A DNA stretch of 64,000 bases from Halobacterium sp. DL1 (GCA_000230955.3 CP007060.1:992001-1056000); one strand, 5' to 3'. Shown: positions 16,842-26,068, counted from the stretch's first letter. Translations and numbers: made by a program. The notes: generated by a model from the letters alone, not told the origin.

Positions 16842-16879
16842 ACGGTGCGCTCAAGGGAGTGTAGTGCCACGCTCCCGCC

Positions 16880-17653
16880 ATGACCGACTGGCTGGAGGAC
16901 GACGCCCTCGCCGACCAGTACGAGGACTCGTCGAATCTCGCCGCCCGGCAGGTGGTACACGCCCGCTTCTCGACGGCCGAGCAGTCCCGCCACGAGTGGC
17001 TGTTCGACCAGTTCGACCTCCCCGCCGATGCGGACGTGCTCTCACTCGGCGCCGGCCAGGGCGTCCTCTGGGCGACCAACGCCGACCGCATCCCCGCTGG
17101 CTGGGACGTCACCGTCACCGACGCCTTCCAGGGGATGGTGTTCGACGCGATGGAGACCCTGGAGGAGGTCGACCGCGAGTTCCACTTCGACGTCGTGGAC
17201 GCCTGCGATATTCCCTACCCCGAGGACTCCTTCGACGCCGTCACCGCCAACCACGTCCTCTCCCACCTCGACGACGCCGACCGGGAGACCGCGCTCGCCG
17301 AGACCCGGCGCGTCTTGCGACCTGGCGGCGTCTGTTACGCGTCGACGAACGGCGAAGCGAATCTCCGGGAACTGTTCGGCGTCGCCGGCGAGTTCGGGGA
17401 GCTGCCGGACACGCTGGCGTTCTCCCTGGAGAACGGCGGCGACCAGTTTCGAGGGGCGTTCGACGACGTGGAACTGCGTCGCTTCGACGACGAACTCAGG
17501 GTCACTGCCCCCGAACCACTGGTCGCCTACGCGCTCTCGCTACCGGGGTACGAACCGTCGGACGCTCACGAACTGGGCCGCGCGTTCCGCGAGCGCGTCG
17601 GCGACGACGCGATGCGCGTGACTAGGGACGTCGGCGTCTTCGTGGCGCGCTGA
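16880..17653 (+). CDS. Class I SAM-dependent methyltransferase
   Basis: A 257-residue Rossmann-fold methyltransferase. Motif I is VLSLGAGQGVLWATNADRI (about 55), the acidic motif II is VTVTDAFQGMVFDA, motif III is DVVDACDIPYPEDSFDAV, and motif IV/post-I is NHVLSHLDDADRETALAETR then RVLRPGGVCYAST. This is the UbiE/COQ5-like small-molecule type (Methyltransf_11). No substrate is indicated. ATG 16880 gives MTDWLEDDALADQYED, a good acidic start. It lies 39 bases after the frameshifted membrane gene and 40 before a RidA-like gene, all on one strand, so co-transcription is possible. Confidence 0.88.
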   Translation: MTDWLEDDALADQYEDSSNLAARQVVHARFSTAEQSRHEWLFDQFDLPADADVLSLGAGQGVLWATNADRIPAGWDVTVTDAFQGMVFDAMETLEEVDREFHFDVVDACDIPYPEDSFDAVTANHVLSHLDDADRETALAETRRVLRPGGVCYASTNGEANLRELFGVAGEFGELPDTLAFSLENGGDQFRGAFDDVELRRFDDELRVTAPEPLVAYALSLPGYEPSDAHELGRAFRERVGDDAMRVTRDVGVFVAR

Positions 17654-17693
17654 CCGTCGAAGGCTTTTCCGGCTCTCGTCGGGAATCTCTCCT

Positions 17694-18236
17694 ATGCGCA
17701 AGACTCTGCTCGGCCCCGGTGCCGGCACCGTCGACTCCGCGGAACTCGACCACGCCGTCCACTCCGTCGGCGTCGCGACCGAGCACGACGGGTACACGCG
17801 CGTCTGCCTCTCCGGGGTCGCCTCCCGGGAGTCTGGTTTCGAGGCGCAGGTCCGCGACGTCCTCGACTTCGTGGGGCGCGTGCTCTCGGACGTCGGCGGC
17901 ACGTTCGACGACGTGGTGACGATGCGCTGGTACGTGGAGGCCGATAGCCTCGACCGGGCGTCCCAGGGGACCATCCACGAGGTTCGCGCGGAGTTCTTCG
18001 AGGCGCCACACTACCCCGCGAGCACGATGGTGGGCGTGGCGAGCGTCCTCGGCGAGACGGCGGTGCTCGAACTGGAGGTGGAAGCGGAGATTCCGGACGA
18101 GGACTGGCAGGTCGACGCGTTCGTCGGCGAGGACCGCGAGGAGATGTCCGAGGACGCCGCCAGAGAGATGCTCACGAGCGAGTCGGATGCCGGGAGTGAG
18201 CCGGCGCCAGGGGGCGAGCCGGACGCAGACGAGTAG
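17694..18236 (+). CDS. RidA/YjgF-like protein with an acidic tail
   Basis: A 180-residue protein whose residues 30-130 follow the RidA/YjgF fold: FVGRVLSDVGGTFDDVVTMR, WYVEADSLDRASQ, and YPASTMVGVASVL with the conserved P-A-x-x-x-V-G segment. RidA proteins deaminate reactive enamine/imine intermediates as trimers. The usual Arg/Asn catalytic site (R-x-x-x near the P-A-R-x motif) reads PAS-T here, so activity is uncertain. The last 50 residues are disordered, rich in Asp/Glu/Gly. Start ATG 17694. It converges with the OBG-type GTPase, whose stop is 6 bases away. Confidence 0.75.
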   Translation: MRKTLLGPGAGTVDSAELDHAVHSVGVATEHDGYTRVCLSGVASRESGFEAQVRDVLDFVGRVLSDVGGTFDDVVTMRWYVEADSLDRASQGTIHEVRAEFFEAPHYPASTMVGVASVLGETAVLELEVEAEIPDEDWQVDAFVGEDREEMSEDAAREMLTSESDAGSEPAPGGEPDADE

Positions 18237-18241
18237 AGCGC

Positions 18242-19423
18242 CTACTTCGCCGTCGAGACGATCTTCACCACGTCGCCCTCTTCGAGTTCGTAGCTCTCGC
18301 CGACCTCCCGGTTCGTCTTCGCGTTCACCGCGTGGAGGTAGCCGTCGCCGATGTCCGAGTGGACGGCGTACGCGAGGTCCACGGGCGTCGACCCGGAGTC
18401 GAGGAGGAAGGCGTCCGGCAGGACGGTGCCCGTCCCGTCGGTCCACTTCGACTGGTCCTGGACGGGGAACGCCGTCACCATCCCGAGCAGGTCGTAGACC
18501 GCGTAGTCCAGGCCCTGCTGGACGCCGGTGCCGCCGTACTCGGCCATCGTCTCGCGGAGCTCTTCGAGGGTCTCCCGCTGCTCGTCGCTCACGTCGCCCG
18601 TGATGTCGAACGTCTCGTCGCCGGGGTCGTAGTCGACCACGCCCGCGTCGGCGCCGCGGCGGAGCGCGAGTTCGCCCTGGGCCGTCGCCGGAATCACGGG
18701 CTTGTCGAGGTCCAGCAGTCGCTGGACGTTCTCCTCGGGAGCGAGGTCTATCTTGTTCGCCACGACGACGATGGGTTTCGTGCGCTCGCGGACGCCACGG
18801 GCCAGCGCCTCGCGGTTCTCGTCGGTCCACTGCATCGGGTCGTCGGGGTAGTCCACCTCGCGGAGGACGGCCGCAACCTCGTGTTCGCTCGCGCCGAACC
18901 CCGTCATCATCTCGGTGACGGCCTCCTCGATGTCGAAGCCCGGTGAGCGGGACTGGCGCTCGACGCTCTCCCAGTTGTCCGCGATGATGCCCGCCAGCCA
19001 GAGGTCCATCTCTGTCTCCACGAAGTCGATGTCCTCGACGGGGTCGTGGCTCCCTGGTTCGACGGGTTCGCCCTCGGCGTTCGTCGCGCCCGCCGCGTCC
19101 ACGACGTTCACGATGACGTCCGCGTTCGTGAGTTCGTCGAGGAACTGGTTGCCGAGGCCGCGGCCCTCGTGAGCTCCCGGCACGAGTCCAGCCACGTCCA
19201 GCAGTTCAACGGGAACGTAGCGCTTCCCGTCGTGGCAGTGCTCGTGCCCGCAGCGCTCCTCGCGGGTGAGACACGGGCACTCCGTGCGGGCGTGGGTGAC
19301 GCCGCGGTTCGCGTCGATCGTGGTGAACGGGTAGTTCGCGATGTCCACCTCCGAGCGAGTCGCCGCGGTGTAGAACGTGGACTTGCCGGCGTTTGGCTTC
19401 CCGGCAAGCGCGATAGAGAGCAT
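18242..19423 (-). CDS. OBG/YchF-related GTP-binding protein with TGS domain
   Basis: A 393-residue P-loop GTPase of the archaeal OBG group. G1 is GKPNAGKSTFY (about 8), G3 DVAGLVPGAHEGRGLGNQF, and G4 VVVANKIDLAP. NKxD predicts GTP specificity, unlike bacterial YchF, which has NxxE and prefers ATP. After the G1 region an insert with ECPCLTREERCGHEHC looks like a Cys/His metal knuckle, a known feature of archaeal members. The C-terminal 75 residues (DLAYAVHSDIGDGYLHAV, 'YELEEGDVVKIV') are a TGS domain that probably contacts ribosome or RNA. ATG 19423 gives MLSIALAGKPNAGKST, the usual start. It is divergent from the CNNM gene. Confidence 0.9.
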   Translation of the reverse strand: MLSIALAGKPNAGKSTFYTAATRSEVDIANYPFTTIDANRGVTHARTECPCLTREERCGHEHCHDGKRYVPVELLDVAGLVPGAHEGRGLGNQFLDELTNADVIVNVVDAAGATNAEGEPVEPGSHDPVEDIDFVETEMDLWLAGIIADNWESVERQSRSPGFDIEEAVTEMMTGFGASEHEVAAVLREVDYPDDPMQWTDENREALARGVRERTKPIVVVANKIDLAPEENVQRLLDLDKPVIPATAQGELALRRGADAGVVDYDPGDETFDITGDVSDEQRETLEELRETMAEYGGTGVQQGLDYAVYDLLGMVTAFPVQDQSKWTDGTGTVLPDAFLLDSGSTPVDLAYAVHSDIGDGYLHAVNAKTNREVGESYELEEGDVVKIVSTAK

Positions 19424-19528
19424 ACCAACCGATAGCGCCACCGCGGAAGAATGGCTTTCGGTTGGCCGACTCCCGCCGACCGAGGGTCGCCAAAAGACGT
19501 TTCCAGACGCTGTGTCAACGTCGAGACG

Positions 19529-20653
19529 ATGAACACTGTCGAGCTCACGGCGCGTCTGCTCGCGGGTGTCGGTCTCATCTTGACCAACGGTTTCTTCGTC
19601 GCAATCGAGTTCGCGCTGACGCGGGCCAGACAGTTCACGGAGTCGGAGTTCGTCGACGGGAACGCCGCCCTGGAGCGGGCCTGGGAGATGACCCAGAGCC
19701 TCGAGATCTACCTGACGACCTGCCAGGTCGGCATCACGGCCTCCAGCATCGCGGTCGGCATCGTCGCGGAGCCCGCGCTGGCCGCGCTGTTCGAACCACT
19801 GTTCGCGGAGACGTGGCTCGCGTCGGTCGGCGCCGGCGCGCTCATCGCGTTCCTCGTCATCAACCTCGTCCACCTCACGCACGGCGAGCAGACGCCGACG
19901 TACCTCGGCGTTGAGCGCTCGCGAATGGTCTGCAGATACGGCGCGGCCCCGCTCTACTGGTTCAACTGGGCCATCTCGCCCATCATCACGCTCGGCGACT
20001 ACGTGGCGAAGGGGACGCTGCGGCTGTTCGGCGTCGAGATGACTGGCGCGTGGCTGGAGACCGAGGAGGACGTCATCGAGACGCGCGCCCAGCTCCACAG
20101 CCGCGTCGAGGACGTCCTCGAGGAGGGCGAACTCAGCGACGAGCGCCTCGACGAGGTCATCAGCGCGCTGGAGGCCGGCACCACGACCGTCGACGAGGTG
20201 ATGGTCGACGTCGACGACGTCGTGTTCCTCTCGACGACGGACTCGGTAGCGGAGAACGTGGACCGACTGGAGTCGGCCCAGTACACGCGCTACCCGCTCG
20301 TCGGGGAGACGCCCGAGGAGTTCGAGGGCATCGTCTACGTCCCCGCCGTCGTCGAACACCTCGAGGAGCTCCGCGCCGGCGAGCTATCGTTCGCGGACGT
20401 CGCCGTGCCGCCGATGACCGTCACCGCGGACGCGACGGTCAGCGACGCCGTCGACCAGTTCCAGGTCGAACACCAGGAGCTCGCGCTGGTGTTCTCGGAG
20501 GGGAACGTGGTCGGCCTCCTGACCGCGACGGACGCCTTCGAAGCGGTGATGGGGGAACTGGAGGACCCGCTCGACGACGCGGTCGAAGACGAGGACGTGG
20601 AGAGCGGCCGACCGGACGACCGCCGGGGCGACGCCTCGGGAGCCGACGACTGA
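19529..20653 (+). CDS. CNNM/hemolysin-family membrane protein with CBS domains
   Basis: A 374-residue protein. An N-terminal CNNM (DUF21) membrane domain has about four helices (LTARLLAGVGLILTNGFFVA to about 150; motif EIYLTTCQVGITASSIAVG). It is followed by a cytoplasmic part with a linker EDVLEEGELSDERLDEVI and two CBS motifs (TTTVDEVMVDVDDVVFLST and 'AVPPMTVTADATVSDAVDQF'). CNNM/CorC proteins export or regulate Mg2+ (or Co2+) in bacteria and animals, and CBS domains sense nucleotides. Start ATG 19529, after a 106-base gap. The acidic end (about 355-374) is haloarchaeal decoration. No co-transcribed neighbour. Confidence 0.88.
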   Translation: MNTVELTARLLAGVGLILTNGFFVAIEFALTRARQFTESEFVDGNAALERAWEMTQSLEIYLTTCQVGITASSIAVGIVAEPALAALFEPLFAETWLASVGAGALIAFLVINLVHLTHGEQTPTYLGVERSRMVCRYGAAPLYWFNWAISPIITLGDYVAKGTLRLFGVEMTGAWLETEEDVIETRAQLHSRVEDVLEEGELSDERLDEVISALEAGTTTVDEVMVDVDDVVFLSTTDSVAENVDRLESAQYTRYPLVGETPEEFEGIVYVPAVVEHLEELRAGELSFADVAVPPMTVTADATVSDAVDQFQVEHQELALVFSEGNVVGLLTATDAFEAVMGELEDPLDDAVEDEDVESGRPDDRRGDASGADD

Positions 20654-20665
20654 CGGAGACGGCTC

Positions 20666-20956
20666 TCAGAAGCGGGTGACGCGCCGGACCGCACTGCCGA
20701 CCGCGCCGACCAGCAGGAAGACGCCGAGGACGACCCACCCGAGGTCGAGGAGGAGGTTCAGCGGCGTGTACCCCCAGCCACTGAGCGCGCCGCCGAGGAC
20801 GGTGAGCCAGCCGTAGGTGCCCGCGAGCAGCGAGAGGAGGCCGACGGTCGCGACGAGGCTCTCCCGCCACAGCGTCAGTCCCACGCCTAGCGGCGTCTCC
20901 GGGGTCGCGGTCGGTGCTACGTCGCCGTGCGCTTCGCTGGAGGGCGAATCGGGCAT
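20666..20956 (-). CDS. Small membrane protein, two helices
   Basis: A 96-residue protein with an acidic, Ser/Pro-rich cytoplasmic start (about 1-30) and hydrophobic helices at about 34-56 (LVATVGLLSLLAGTYGWLTV) and 68-90 (LLLDLGWVVLGVFLLVGAVG), ending in basic RRVTRF. The charge pattern puts the C-terminus inside. I recognise no family. It converges with the CNNM gene, 12 bases apart, so both use the short spacer for their 3' ends. Confidence 0.65.
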   Translation of the reverse strand: MPDSPSSEAHGDVAPTATPETPLGVGLTLWRESLVATVGLLSLLAGTYGWLTVLGGALSGWGYTPLNLLLDLGWVVLGVFLLVGAVGSAVRRVTRF

Positions 20957-20986
20957 GCTGTAGACTGAACGGAGAAGGGACTAAAA

Positions 20987-21853
20987 TTATTCGGCGTCGC
21001 GGTCGGCGCCGCTGCCGAGGCGCATCTCACCGGTCGCGCGGATGACGCCGTCGACCTCCGCACCCTCGTGAATCTCGACGTCGTGGCCGGAGACGTCGCC
21101 GAGGACGACGGCGCCGTCCTCGACGCGGACGTCGCCCTCGCGGGTGGTCACGTCGCCGTGGATCTTCGTGCCGGAGCCGACGACCACCTCGTCCTGGGCG
21201 CGCAGGCTCCCGAAGATGTTGTTGTCGCGGCCGACGTCGATGGCGGTCGCGCGGATGTTGCCGTGGAGCCGGCAGTCGTCGCCGATGGTGGCGGGCGTCG
21301 AGACGCGCCACGCGTCGTCGGAGACGCTCGCCGAGCGGGGGATGCGCAGCGGGTCGAGGTCGCCGTCGGTGGCGAGTTCGTCGACCAGTTCCTGGGCCTG
21401 CTCCTCCTCGCCGAGCCGGAGCAGGTGGGTGAGGTACATCACGAAGAACGTGATCGTCGGCATCGGGTTCCGGATGACGATCCACCCCGAGGCCTCGAAC
21501 CCCTCCTCGATGTCGACGTCGTCGCCGATGTCGAGGTCGCCGCCGACGACGAGGCGGCCCGTGATGTGGGCGCGCTCGCCGAGGTAGGCGTCCTGACCGG
21601 CGAGGACGTTGCCGTCGACCTCGCACCACATGTCGAGTCGACAGTCCGCCTCCGCCTCGATGTCGCCGTCGACTGAGACACGCTCGCCCGCGACGACGTT
21701 CCGGCCGCGAACCCCGAGTTCCACCGCGGACTGGCCGCCGACGAGCACGTCGCCGTCGGTGACCAGGTCGTGTTCCTCGACGGTCGTGCCGTCGGGGACG
21801 ACGAGTTCGTCGATGGGGTTCGTGCCGAGCACACGCGCCCCGAGTTCCCGCAC
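20987..21853 (-). CDS. Bactofilin-like polymer-forming cytoskeletal protein
   Basis: A 288-residue protein made of repeating short beta turns (for example GDVLVGGQSAVELGVRGRNV, 'GRLVVGGDLDIGDDVDI', 'SGTKIHGDVTTREGDVRVED'), the right-handed beta-helix of bactofilins. They self-assemble into filaments without nucleotide. In haloarchaea bactofilin relatives (halofilins) are cell-shape factors. A hydrophobic helix (NPMPTITFFVMYLTHLLRLG, about 130) interrupts the helix repeats and may bind membrane. Start is GTG 21853, preceded by AT-rich TTTATTG. Polymerisation is inferred from the fold only. Confidence 0.8.
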   Translation of the reverse strand: MRELGARVLGTNPIDELVVPDGTTVEEHDLVTDGDVLVGGQSAVELGVRGRNVVAGERVSVDGDIEAEADCRLDMWCEVDGNVLAGQDAYLGERAHITGRLVVGGDLDIGDDVDIEEGFEASGWIVIRNPMPTITFFVMYLTHLLRLGEEEQAQELVDELATDGDLDPLRIPRSASVSDDAWRVSTPATIGDDCRLHGNIRATAIDVGRDNNIFGSLRAQDEVVVGSGTKIHGDVTTREGDVRVEDGAVVLGDVSGHDVEIHEGAEVDGVIRATGEMRLGSGADRDAE

Positions 21854-21947
21854 GGCAATAAACCCCGCGAGAACGCAAGCCGGCCGTCAGACGCCGGGCC
21901 GCCCGCCGGACGGCGGACTTTTGTCCACCCGCCCGATAGCGTACGCC

Positions 21948-22145
21948 ATGACGACCCTCTCGTTCGAGGACGACGGCGTAGACGTCGTCTACGACGGCAC
22001 GGAGTTCCACATGGAGAAGGAACTCATCGAGGACGCCACCCAGAAGAACTACCACGACGTCACGGACCACGAGGTGCTCAAACTGGTCGAGAAGAACCCC
22101 TCGCTGTCGGGCGAACCCCGCCGCATCGGCGACATCGTCGACTGA
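21948..22145 (+). CDS. DUF5800-type small acidic protein
   Basis: A 65-residue protein (MTTLSFEDDGVDVVYDGTEF, 'KELIEDATQKNYHDVTDHEV') that matches my memory of the haloarchaeal DUF5800 family, highly conserved and of unknown role. It is all cytoplasmic with no membrane segment. The ATG at 21948 is preceded by a short AT-richer stretch. It is divergent from the bactofilin gene, 94 bases apart. Confidence 0.75.
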   Translation: MTTLSFEDDGVDVVYDGTEFHMEKELIEDATQKNYHDVTDHEVLKLVEKNPSLSGEPRRIGDIVD

Positions 22146-22196
22146 CGAGAGCCACCTGATGGCAACATTTACGTCGGTCGCCCGGAACGATTCAGT

Positions 22197-22334
22197 ATGA
22201 GCGCTGCCCGCGACGAGTTCGACCACCCCTCCTGGTCGACCGCACTCGCCACGTTCCTCAGCTACGGCCTCGTCCTGCTGGCGATGACAGTTCTGCTGTT
22301 CCTCGTTCCGTACGGCATCTTCCGGTTCCTGTAA
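22197..22334 (+). CDS. Single-helix small membrane protein
   Basis: A 45-residue ORF from ATG 22197 to TAA 22334. Short polar start (MSAARDEFDHPSWST), then a hydrophobic helix from about 17 to 43 with no polar tail (ends IFRFL). The GC-ending codon pattern and the AT-rich sequence just upstream (CATTTACGTC at about 22165) make it likely real. Function unknown; such short haloarchaeal membrane proteins are common. Confidence 0.6.
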   Translation: MSAARDEFDHPSWSTALATFLSYGLVLLAMTVLLFLVPYGIFRFL

Positions 22335-22452
22335 CCGCGTCTCTCCCGGTCTCCCTGGTCGGAGGGGATGGACACGCCGAACTGCGTGTCTCAGGGTCGA
22401 CCCCGGACCAGGCCTGAAAACATATACCACTCCTACAGGTACGGTAGCGTGC

Positions 22453-22875
22453 ATGTCTCGGCAAGCCCTCCAAGTGCTCGTCGTCGCGGCCCTCCTCGCC
22501 TTCGCGGGGTGCACGGCTGGCGGCCAGACGGCGACCACGACGACGACCACAGCGACGCCGACGACCTCGCAGACCACTGTTCCGCAGGCGGAGTGCGTCC
22601 CGTTCTCGCTGGAGAACGAGGACGACGCGAGTCACAGCGTCCATCTCGTCGTCAGTAACGGGTCCGAAGTGGTCTACGACGACGCCGTCACGATAGCCCC
22701 GGGAACCGAACGACAGGTTACGACCCTCACTGGCCAGGGGACGACCTACCAGATCGAGGCCACGATGGACGGCGCTACCTTCGAGCGGAACGTCACCCTG
22801 AACCCGGGACTCCTGGAGAGCGGTGTCGCCGTCAACGAGTCCGGGGCGTTCGAGTACGTGTACCTCGTCAACTAG
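22453..22875 (+). CDS. Secreted lipoprotein with beta-rich domain
   Basis: A 140-residue protein. The signal ends in a lipobox (ALLAFAGC, about residues 13-20), followed by a Thr-rich linker (TTTTTTATPTTSQTTV, likely O-glycosylated) and a beta-sandwich-like domain (VHLVVSNGSEVVYDDAVTIA). It is probably exported and lipid-anchored to the membrane outer face. The domain has the look of small unknown-function domains attached to haloarchaeal lipoproteins. It stands alone ahead of the flavin/Fe-S dehydrogenase. Confidence 0.7.
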   Translation: MSRQALQVLVVAALLAFAGCTAGGQTATTTTTTATPTTSQTTVPQAECVPFSLENEDDASHSVHLVVSNGSEVVYDDAVTIAPGTERQVTTLTGQGTTYQIEATMDGATFERNVTLNPGLLESGVAVNESGAFEYVYLVN

Positions 22876-22984
22876 CTCCCGTATCGACTGCCCGCTCTCC
22901 CCGCCCGCGGACTCCGGAACTCGACTCCGCTTCGCCGCTTTGCCCCATCGTGACACTATGTTCGCGACCCGTGGTTTGGCAGAC

Positions 22985-22993
22985 ATTAACAAT
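22985..22993 (+). promoter_or_regulatory. TATA-like element that points to a GTG start
   Basis: ATTAACAAT at 22985-22993 lies 25-33 bases before GTG 23018, the distance for a leaderless transcript. It lies inside the open reading frame that would result from starting at ATG 22958, where third codon positions are often A or T. This supports the shorter protein. Confidence 0.5.
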
Positions 22994-23017
22994 CAGGAGC
23001 GCGTAGCACAACAGGTT

Positions 23018-26000
23018 GTGGCCACGGACGACACCGACCTCAGCGACTACGGGGCGTTCCGGGACGCCCGCGGACACGCCCACCCGGACGCGGCGGAGTA
23101 CGCCGACCTCGCCGCCGAACTCCGAGACACGGTGGACGGCGAAGTGCGATTCGACGAGTACGCCCAGGTGCTGTACGCGACGGACGGCAGCATCTACGGC
23201 GCGCGTCCCGCCGGCGTCGTGCTACCGAGGCACGCCGAGGACGTCCAGCGCACTGTCCGCGTCGCCGCCGGGCACGACGTGCCGGTGCTCCCCCGGGGTG
23301 CCGGGTCGTCGCTCGCCGGGCAGGCGGTCGGCCCCGGCTGCGTGGTCGTGGACACGAGCAAGTACATGGACAGCATCGTCGACGTGGACCTCGGGTCGCA
23401 GCGAGCGACCGTCCAGCCGGGCGTCGTGCAGGACGACCTGGACGCCCACCTTGCCGACCACGGCCTCAAGTTCGCGCCCGACCCGGCCTCCTCGAACCGC
23501 GCGACAATCGGCGGCGGCATCGGGAACAACTCCACGGGCGCCCACTCCGTCCGCTACGGCATCACCGACGCCTACGTCGAGGAACTCGACGTGGTGCTCG
23601 CCGACGCCTCCAGGCTCCACGCTCGCGAGGTCGTCCTCGACTCGCCGGAGTGGGACGCCATCGTGGAAAAGGAGGACCGAGAGGCCGACATCTACCGCAC
23701 GGTCCGCCGCCTCGTCGAGGAGAACGAATCGGAGATAGCCGACCGCTACCCCGAACTGAAGCGCTGCGTCTCCGGCTACAACCTCCAGAAGGTCGTCTAC
23801 GAGACCGACGACGGCGAGCGCGCAATCAACCTCGCGAAACTCCTCGTCGGCGCCGAGGGGACGCTCGGCGTCGTCGTGGAGGCGACACTCGACCTCGTCA
23901 GCGTCCCGGACGAGACGGCGGTGGCGCTCTACTGCTTCCCCGACCTCGTGAGCGCGATGGAGGCCGTCCCGGTCGCCCTCGACCACGACCCGAGCGCCGT
24001 CGAACTGATGGACGACGAGGTGTTCCGCCTCGCCGCCGACTCCGCGGAGTACGCCGCCTACGCCGAGCCGATACCCGACGACTGCACGGCCGCGCTGATG
24101 GTGGAGTTCGACTCGGAGGTCCAGCCAGACCTCCGGGTCGCCGTCGACGCGGCCACCCGCGAGTTCGTCGACGACGGCGCCGCCTTCGACGCGCTGGAGG
24201 CCTTCGACTCGGACAGACAGGCCGACCTGTGGAAACTCCGGAAGGCCGCCATCCCGCTGCTGATGAGCCTTGAGGGCGACCCCAAGCCCTACCCGTTCAT
24301 CGAGGACGCCTCCGTCCCGCCCGCCGAACTCGCAGAGTACGTCCGGGAGTTCCAGGCGGTGCTCGAGGACCACGGCACCTCGGCGGCCTACTTCGCGCAC
24401 GCCGGGGCCGGGACCCTCCACGTCCGCCCGATTCTGAATCTCAAGGACGGCGAGAGTGTGGAGACGATGCGCGCCATCACCGAGGTCGTCACCGACCTCG
24501 TGCTCGACCACGGCGGCGCGTTCTCCGGCGAGCACGGCGACGGCCTCGCGCGCACCGAGTTCAACCCGAAGATGTACGGTCCGGCGCTCTGGGCCGCGTT
24601 CAAGGAACTCAAGTCGGCCTTCGACCCGCAGTGGCTGCTGAACCCGGGGAAGGTCGTCTACCGCGACAAAGGCGACGTGGCCGACGCCGAAAGCCTCCGC
24701 GAGGGCGAACCGGCGGACGTCCGCGAGCGACTCCGCTACGGCCAAGACTACCAGTCCGTCGAACCGCAGACCGAACTCGACTTCGACGACGACGGCGGGT
24801 TCGCTCACCTCGTCGAACTCTGCAACGGCTGCGGGACGTGCCGGCAGACCGACTCGGACGTGATGTGCCCGACGTACCGCGCGTCCCGCGACGAGATGGA
24901 GACCACCCGGGGGCGGGCGAACCTCCTGCGGGCCGCCATCTCCGGTGACCTCCCGGAGGACGAACTGTACACCGAGCGGTTCCAGGAGGAGGTGCTGGAC
25001 CTCTGCGTCGGCTGCAAGGGCTGTGCGAGCGACTGCCCGACGGGCGTCGACCTCGCGAAGTTGAAGGCCGAGGCCAAACACCAGTACCACGAGCGCGAGG
25101 GCTCCGGTCTCCGCGAGCGCCTGTTCGCCGACGTCCACCGGCTCTCCGCGTGGGGGAGTCGGTTCGCGCCACTCTCGAACTGGGCGACGGCACTCCCGGG
25201 CACGGACTGGGTCGCCGACCGGGCGCTCGGCATCGCGCCGGAGCGCGACCTGCCGACGTTCCAGCGGACGACGTTCACCGACTGGTTCGACGCCCGGGAC
25301 GTCGGGCCACCGGCCGACCCCGCAGACCGCGTCCTGCTGGTCCCCGACACGTTCACCGAGTACACCCACCCCGAGGTCGGGAAAGCCGCGGTGCGCGTGC
25401 TGGAAGCCGCGGACGTCCGCGTCGACGTTGCCGACGCCCGACCGTCCGGACGTCCGGCGTACTCACTGGGCTTCCTGGACCGCGCGAAAGACCGCGCCGG
25501 AGCGAACGTCGACGCCCTCGCGCCCACTATCGAGGACGGCTGGACGCCAGTGTTCGTGGAACCGGCAGACGCCGTGATGGTGCAGGACGAGTACAGCGAC
25601 CTCCTGGACGGAGCGGCTGTCGACACCGTGGCGGGCGCCACCCGGGGCGTCATGGAGTATCTCGACCGCGAGCGCGCGGACGAACGTCTCGACTTCGGGG
25701 CGTCCCAGGAGTCCCTGGCCTACCACGGCCACTGCAACCAGAAGGCCATCGGGACGGACCACCACGCGGTGGGCGTGCTGCGACGCGCTGGCTACTCGGT
25801 CGACCCAGTAGATTCGACGTGCTGCGGGATGGCCGGGAGCTTCGGCTACGAAGCCGAACATTACGACCTCTCGCAGGCCATCGCCGACGACCTCGTGGAG
25901 AAGGTCGGGGCGAGCGACGGCGACACCGTGGTCGCGCCGGGCACGTCCTGTCGGACGCAGTTAGGGGACCGCGGCGACGCGGGTCGACCGCGACACCCCG

Positions 26001-26053
26001 TCGAGGCGGTTTTGGCGGCGCTGGGAGGACGGAAGAGACCGGAGAGAAGCTGA
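23018..26053 (+). CDS. FAD-linked dehydrogenase with C-terminal Fe-S (GlpC-like) domain
   Basis: A 1011-residue fusion (start GTG 23018) resembling D-lactate/2-hydroxyacid dehydrogenases. Residues about 40-240 hold the FAD-binding_4 domain (VLPRGAGSSLAGQAVGPGCV, 'GGGIGNNSTGAHSVRYG'). About 250-530 is the substrate/FAD-oxidase C domain, ending HAGAGTLHVRPILNL and SGEHGDGLARTEF. About 590-680 holds two 4Fe-4S clusters (CNGCGTCRQTDSDVMCPTYR and CVGCKGCASDCPTGVDL). The remainder is a CCG-type domain (ending TCCGMAGSFGYEAEHY, with 'HGHCNQKA'). It likely oxidises a 2-hydroxy acid and passes electrons through the clusters to a membrane quinone or partner. An upstream ATG (22958) would add 20 residues with poor codon use, so it was not chosen. 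Confidence 0.9.
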   Translation: MATDDTDLSDYGAFRDARGHAHPDAAEYADLAAELRDTVDGEVRFDEYAQVLYATDGSIYGARPAGVVLPRHAEDVQRTVRVAAGHDVPVLPRGAGSSLAGQAVGPGCVVVDTSKYMDSIVDVDLGSQRATVQPGVVQDDLDAHLADHGLKFAPDPASSNRATIGGGIGNNSTGAHSVRYGITDAYVEELDVVLADASRLHAREVVLDSPEWDAIVEKEDREADIYRTVRRLVEENESEIADRYPELKRCVSGYNLQKVVYETDDGERAINLAKLLVGAEGTLGVVVEATLDLVSVPDETAVALYCFPDLVSAMEAVPVALDHDPSAVELMDDEVFRLAADSAEYAAYAEPIPDDCTAALMVEFDSEVQPDLRVAVDAATREFVDDGAAFDALEAFDSDRQADLWKLRKAAIPLLMSLEGDPKPYPFIEDASVPPAELAEYVREFQAVLEDHGTSAAYFAHAGAGTLHVRPILNLKDGESVETMRAITEVVTDLVLDHGGAFSGEHGDGLARTEFNPKMYGPALWAAFKELKSAFDPQWLLNPGKVVYRDKGDVADAESLREGEPADVRERLRYGQDYQSVEPQTELDFDDDGGFAHLVELCNGCGTCRQTDSDVMCPTYRASRDEMETTRGRANLLRAAISGDLPEDELYTERFQEEVLDLCVGCKGCASDCPTGVDLAKLKAEAKHQYHEREGSGLRERLFADVHRLSAWGSRFAPLSNWATALPGTDWVADRALGIAPERDLPTFQRTTFTDWFDARDVGPPADPADRVLLVPDTFTEYTHPEVGKAAVRVLEAADVRVDVADARPSGRPAYSLGFLDRAKDRAGANVDALAPTIEDGWTPVFVEPADAVMVQDEYSDLLDGAAVDTVAGATRGVMEYLDRERADERLDFGASQESLAYHGHCNQKAIGTDHHAVGVLRRAGYSVDPVDSTCCGMAGSFGYEAEHYDLSQAIADDLVEKVGASDGDTVVAPGTSCRTQLGDRGDAGRPRHPVEAVLAALGGRKRPERS

Positions 26054-26068
26054 GACCGCTGGGGCGAG

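Noticed and set aside
23222-25369. 715-codon minus-strand ORF opposite the flavin dehydrogenase
   Set aside because: Shadow frame of a GC-rich gene: it mirrors the codon pattern of the real gene and shows no domain.
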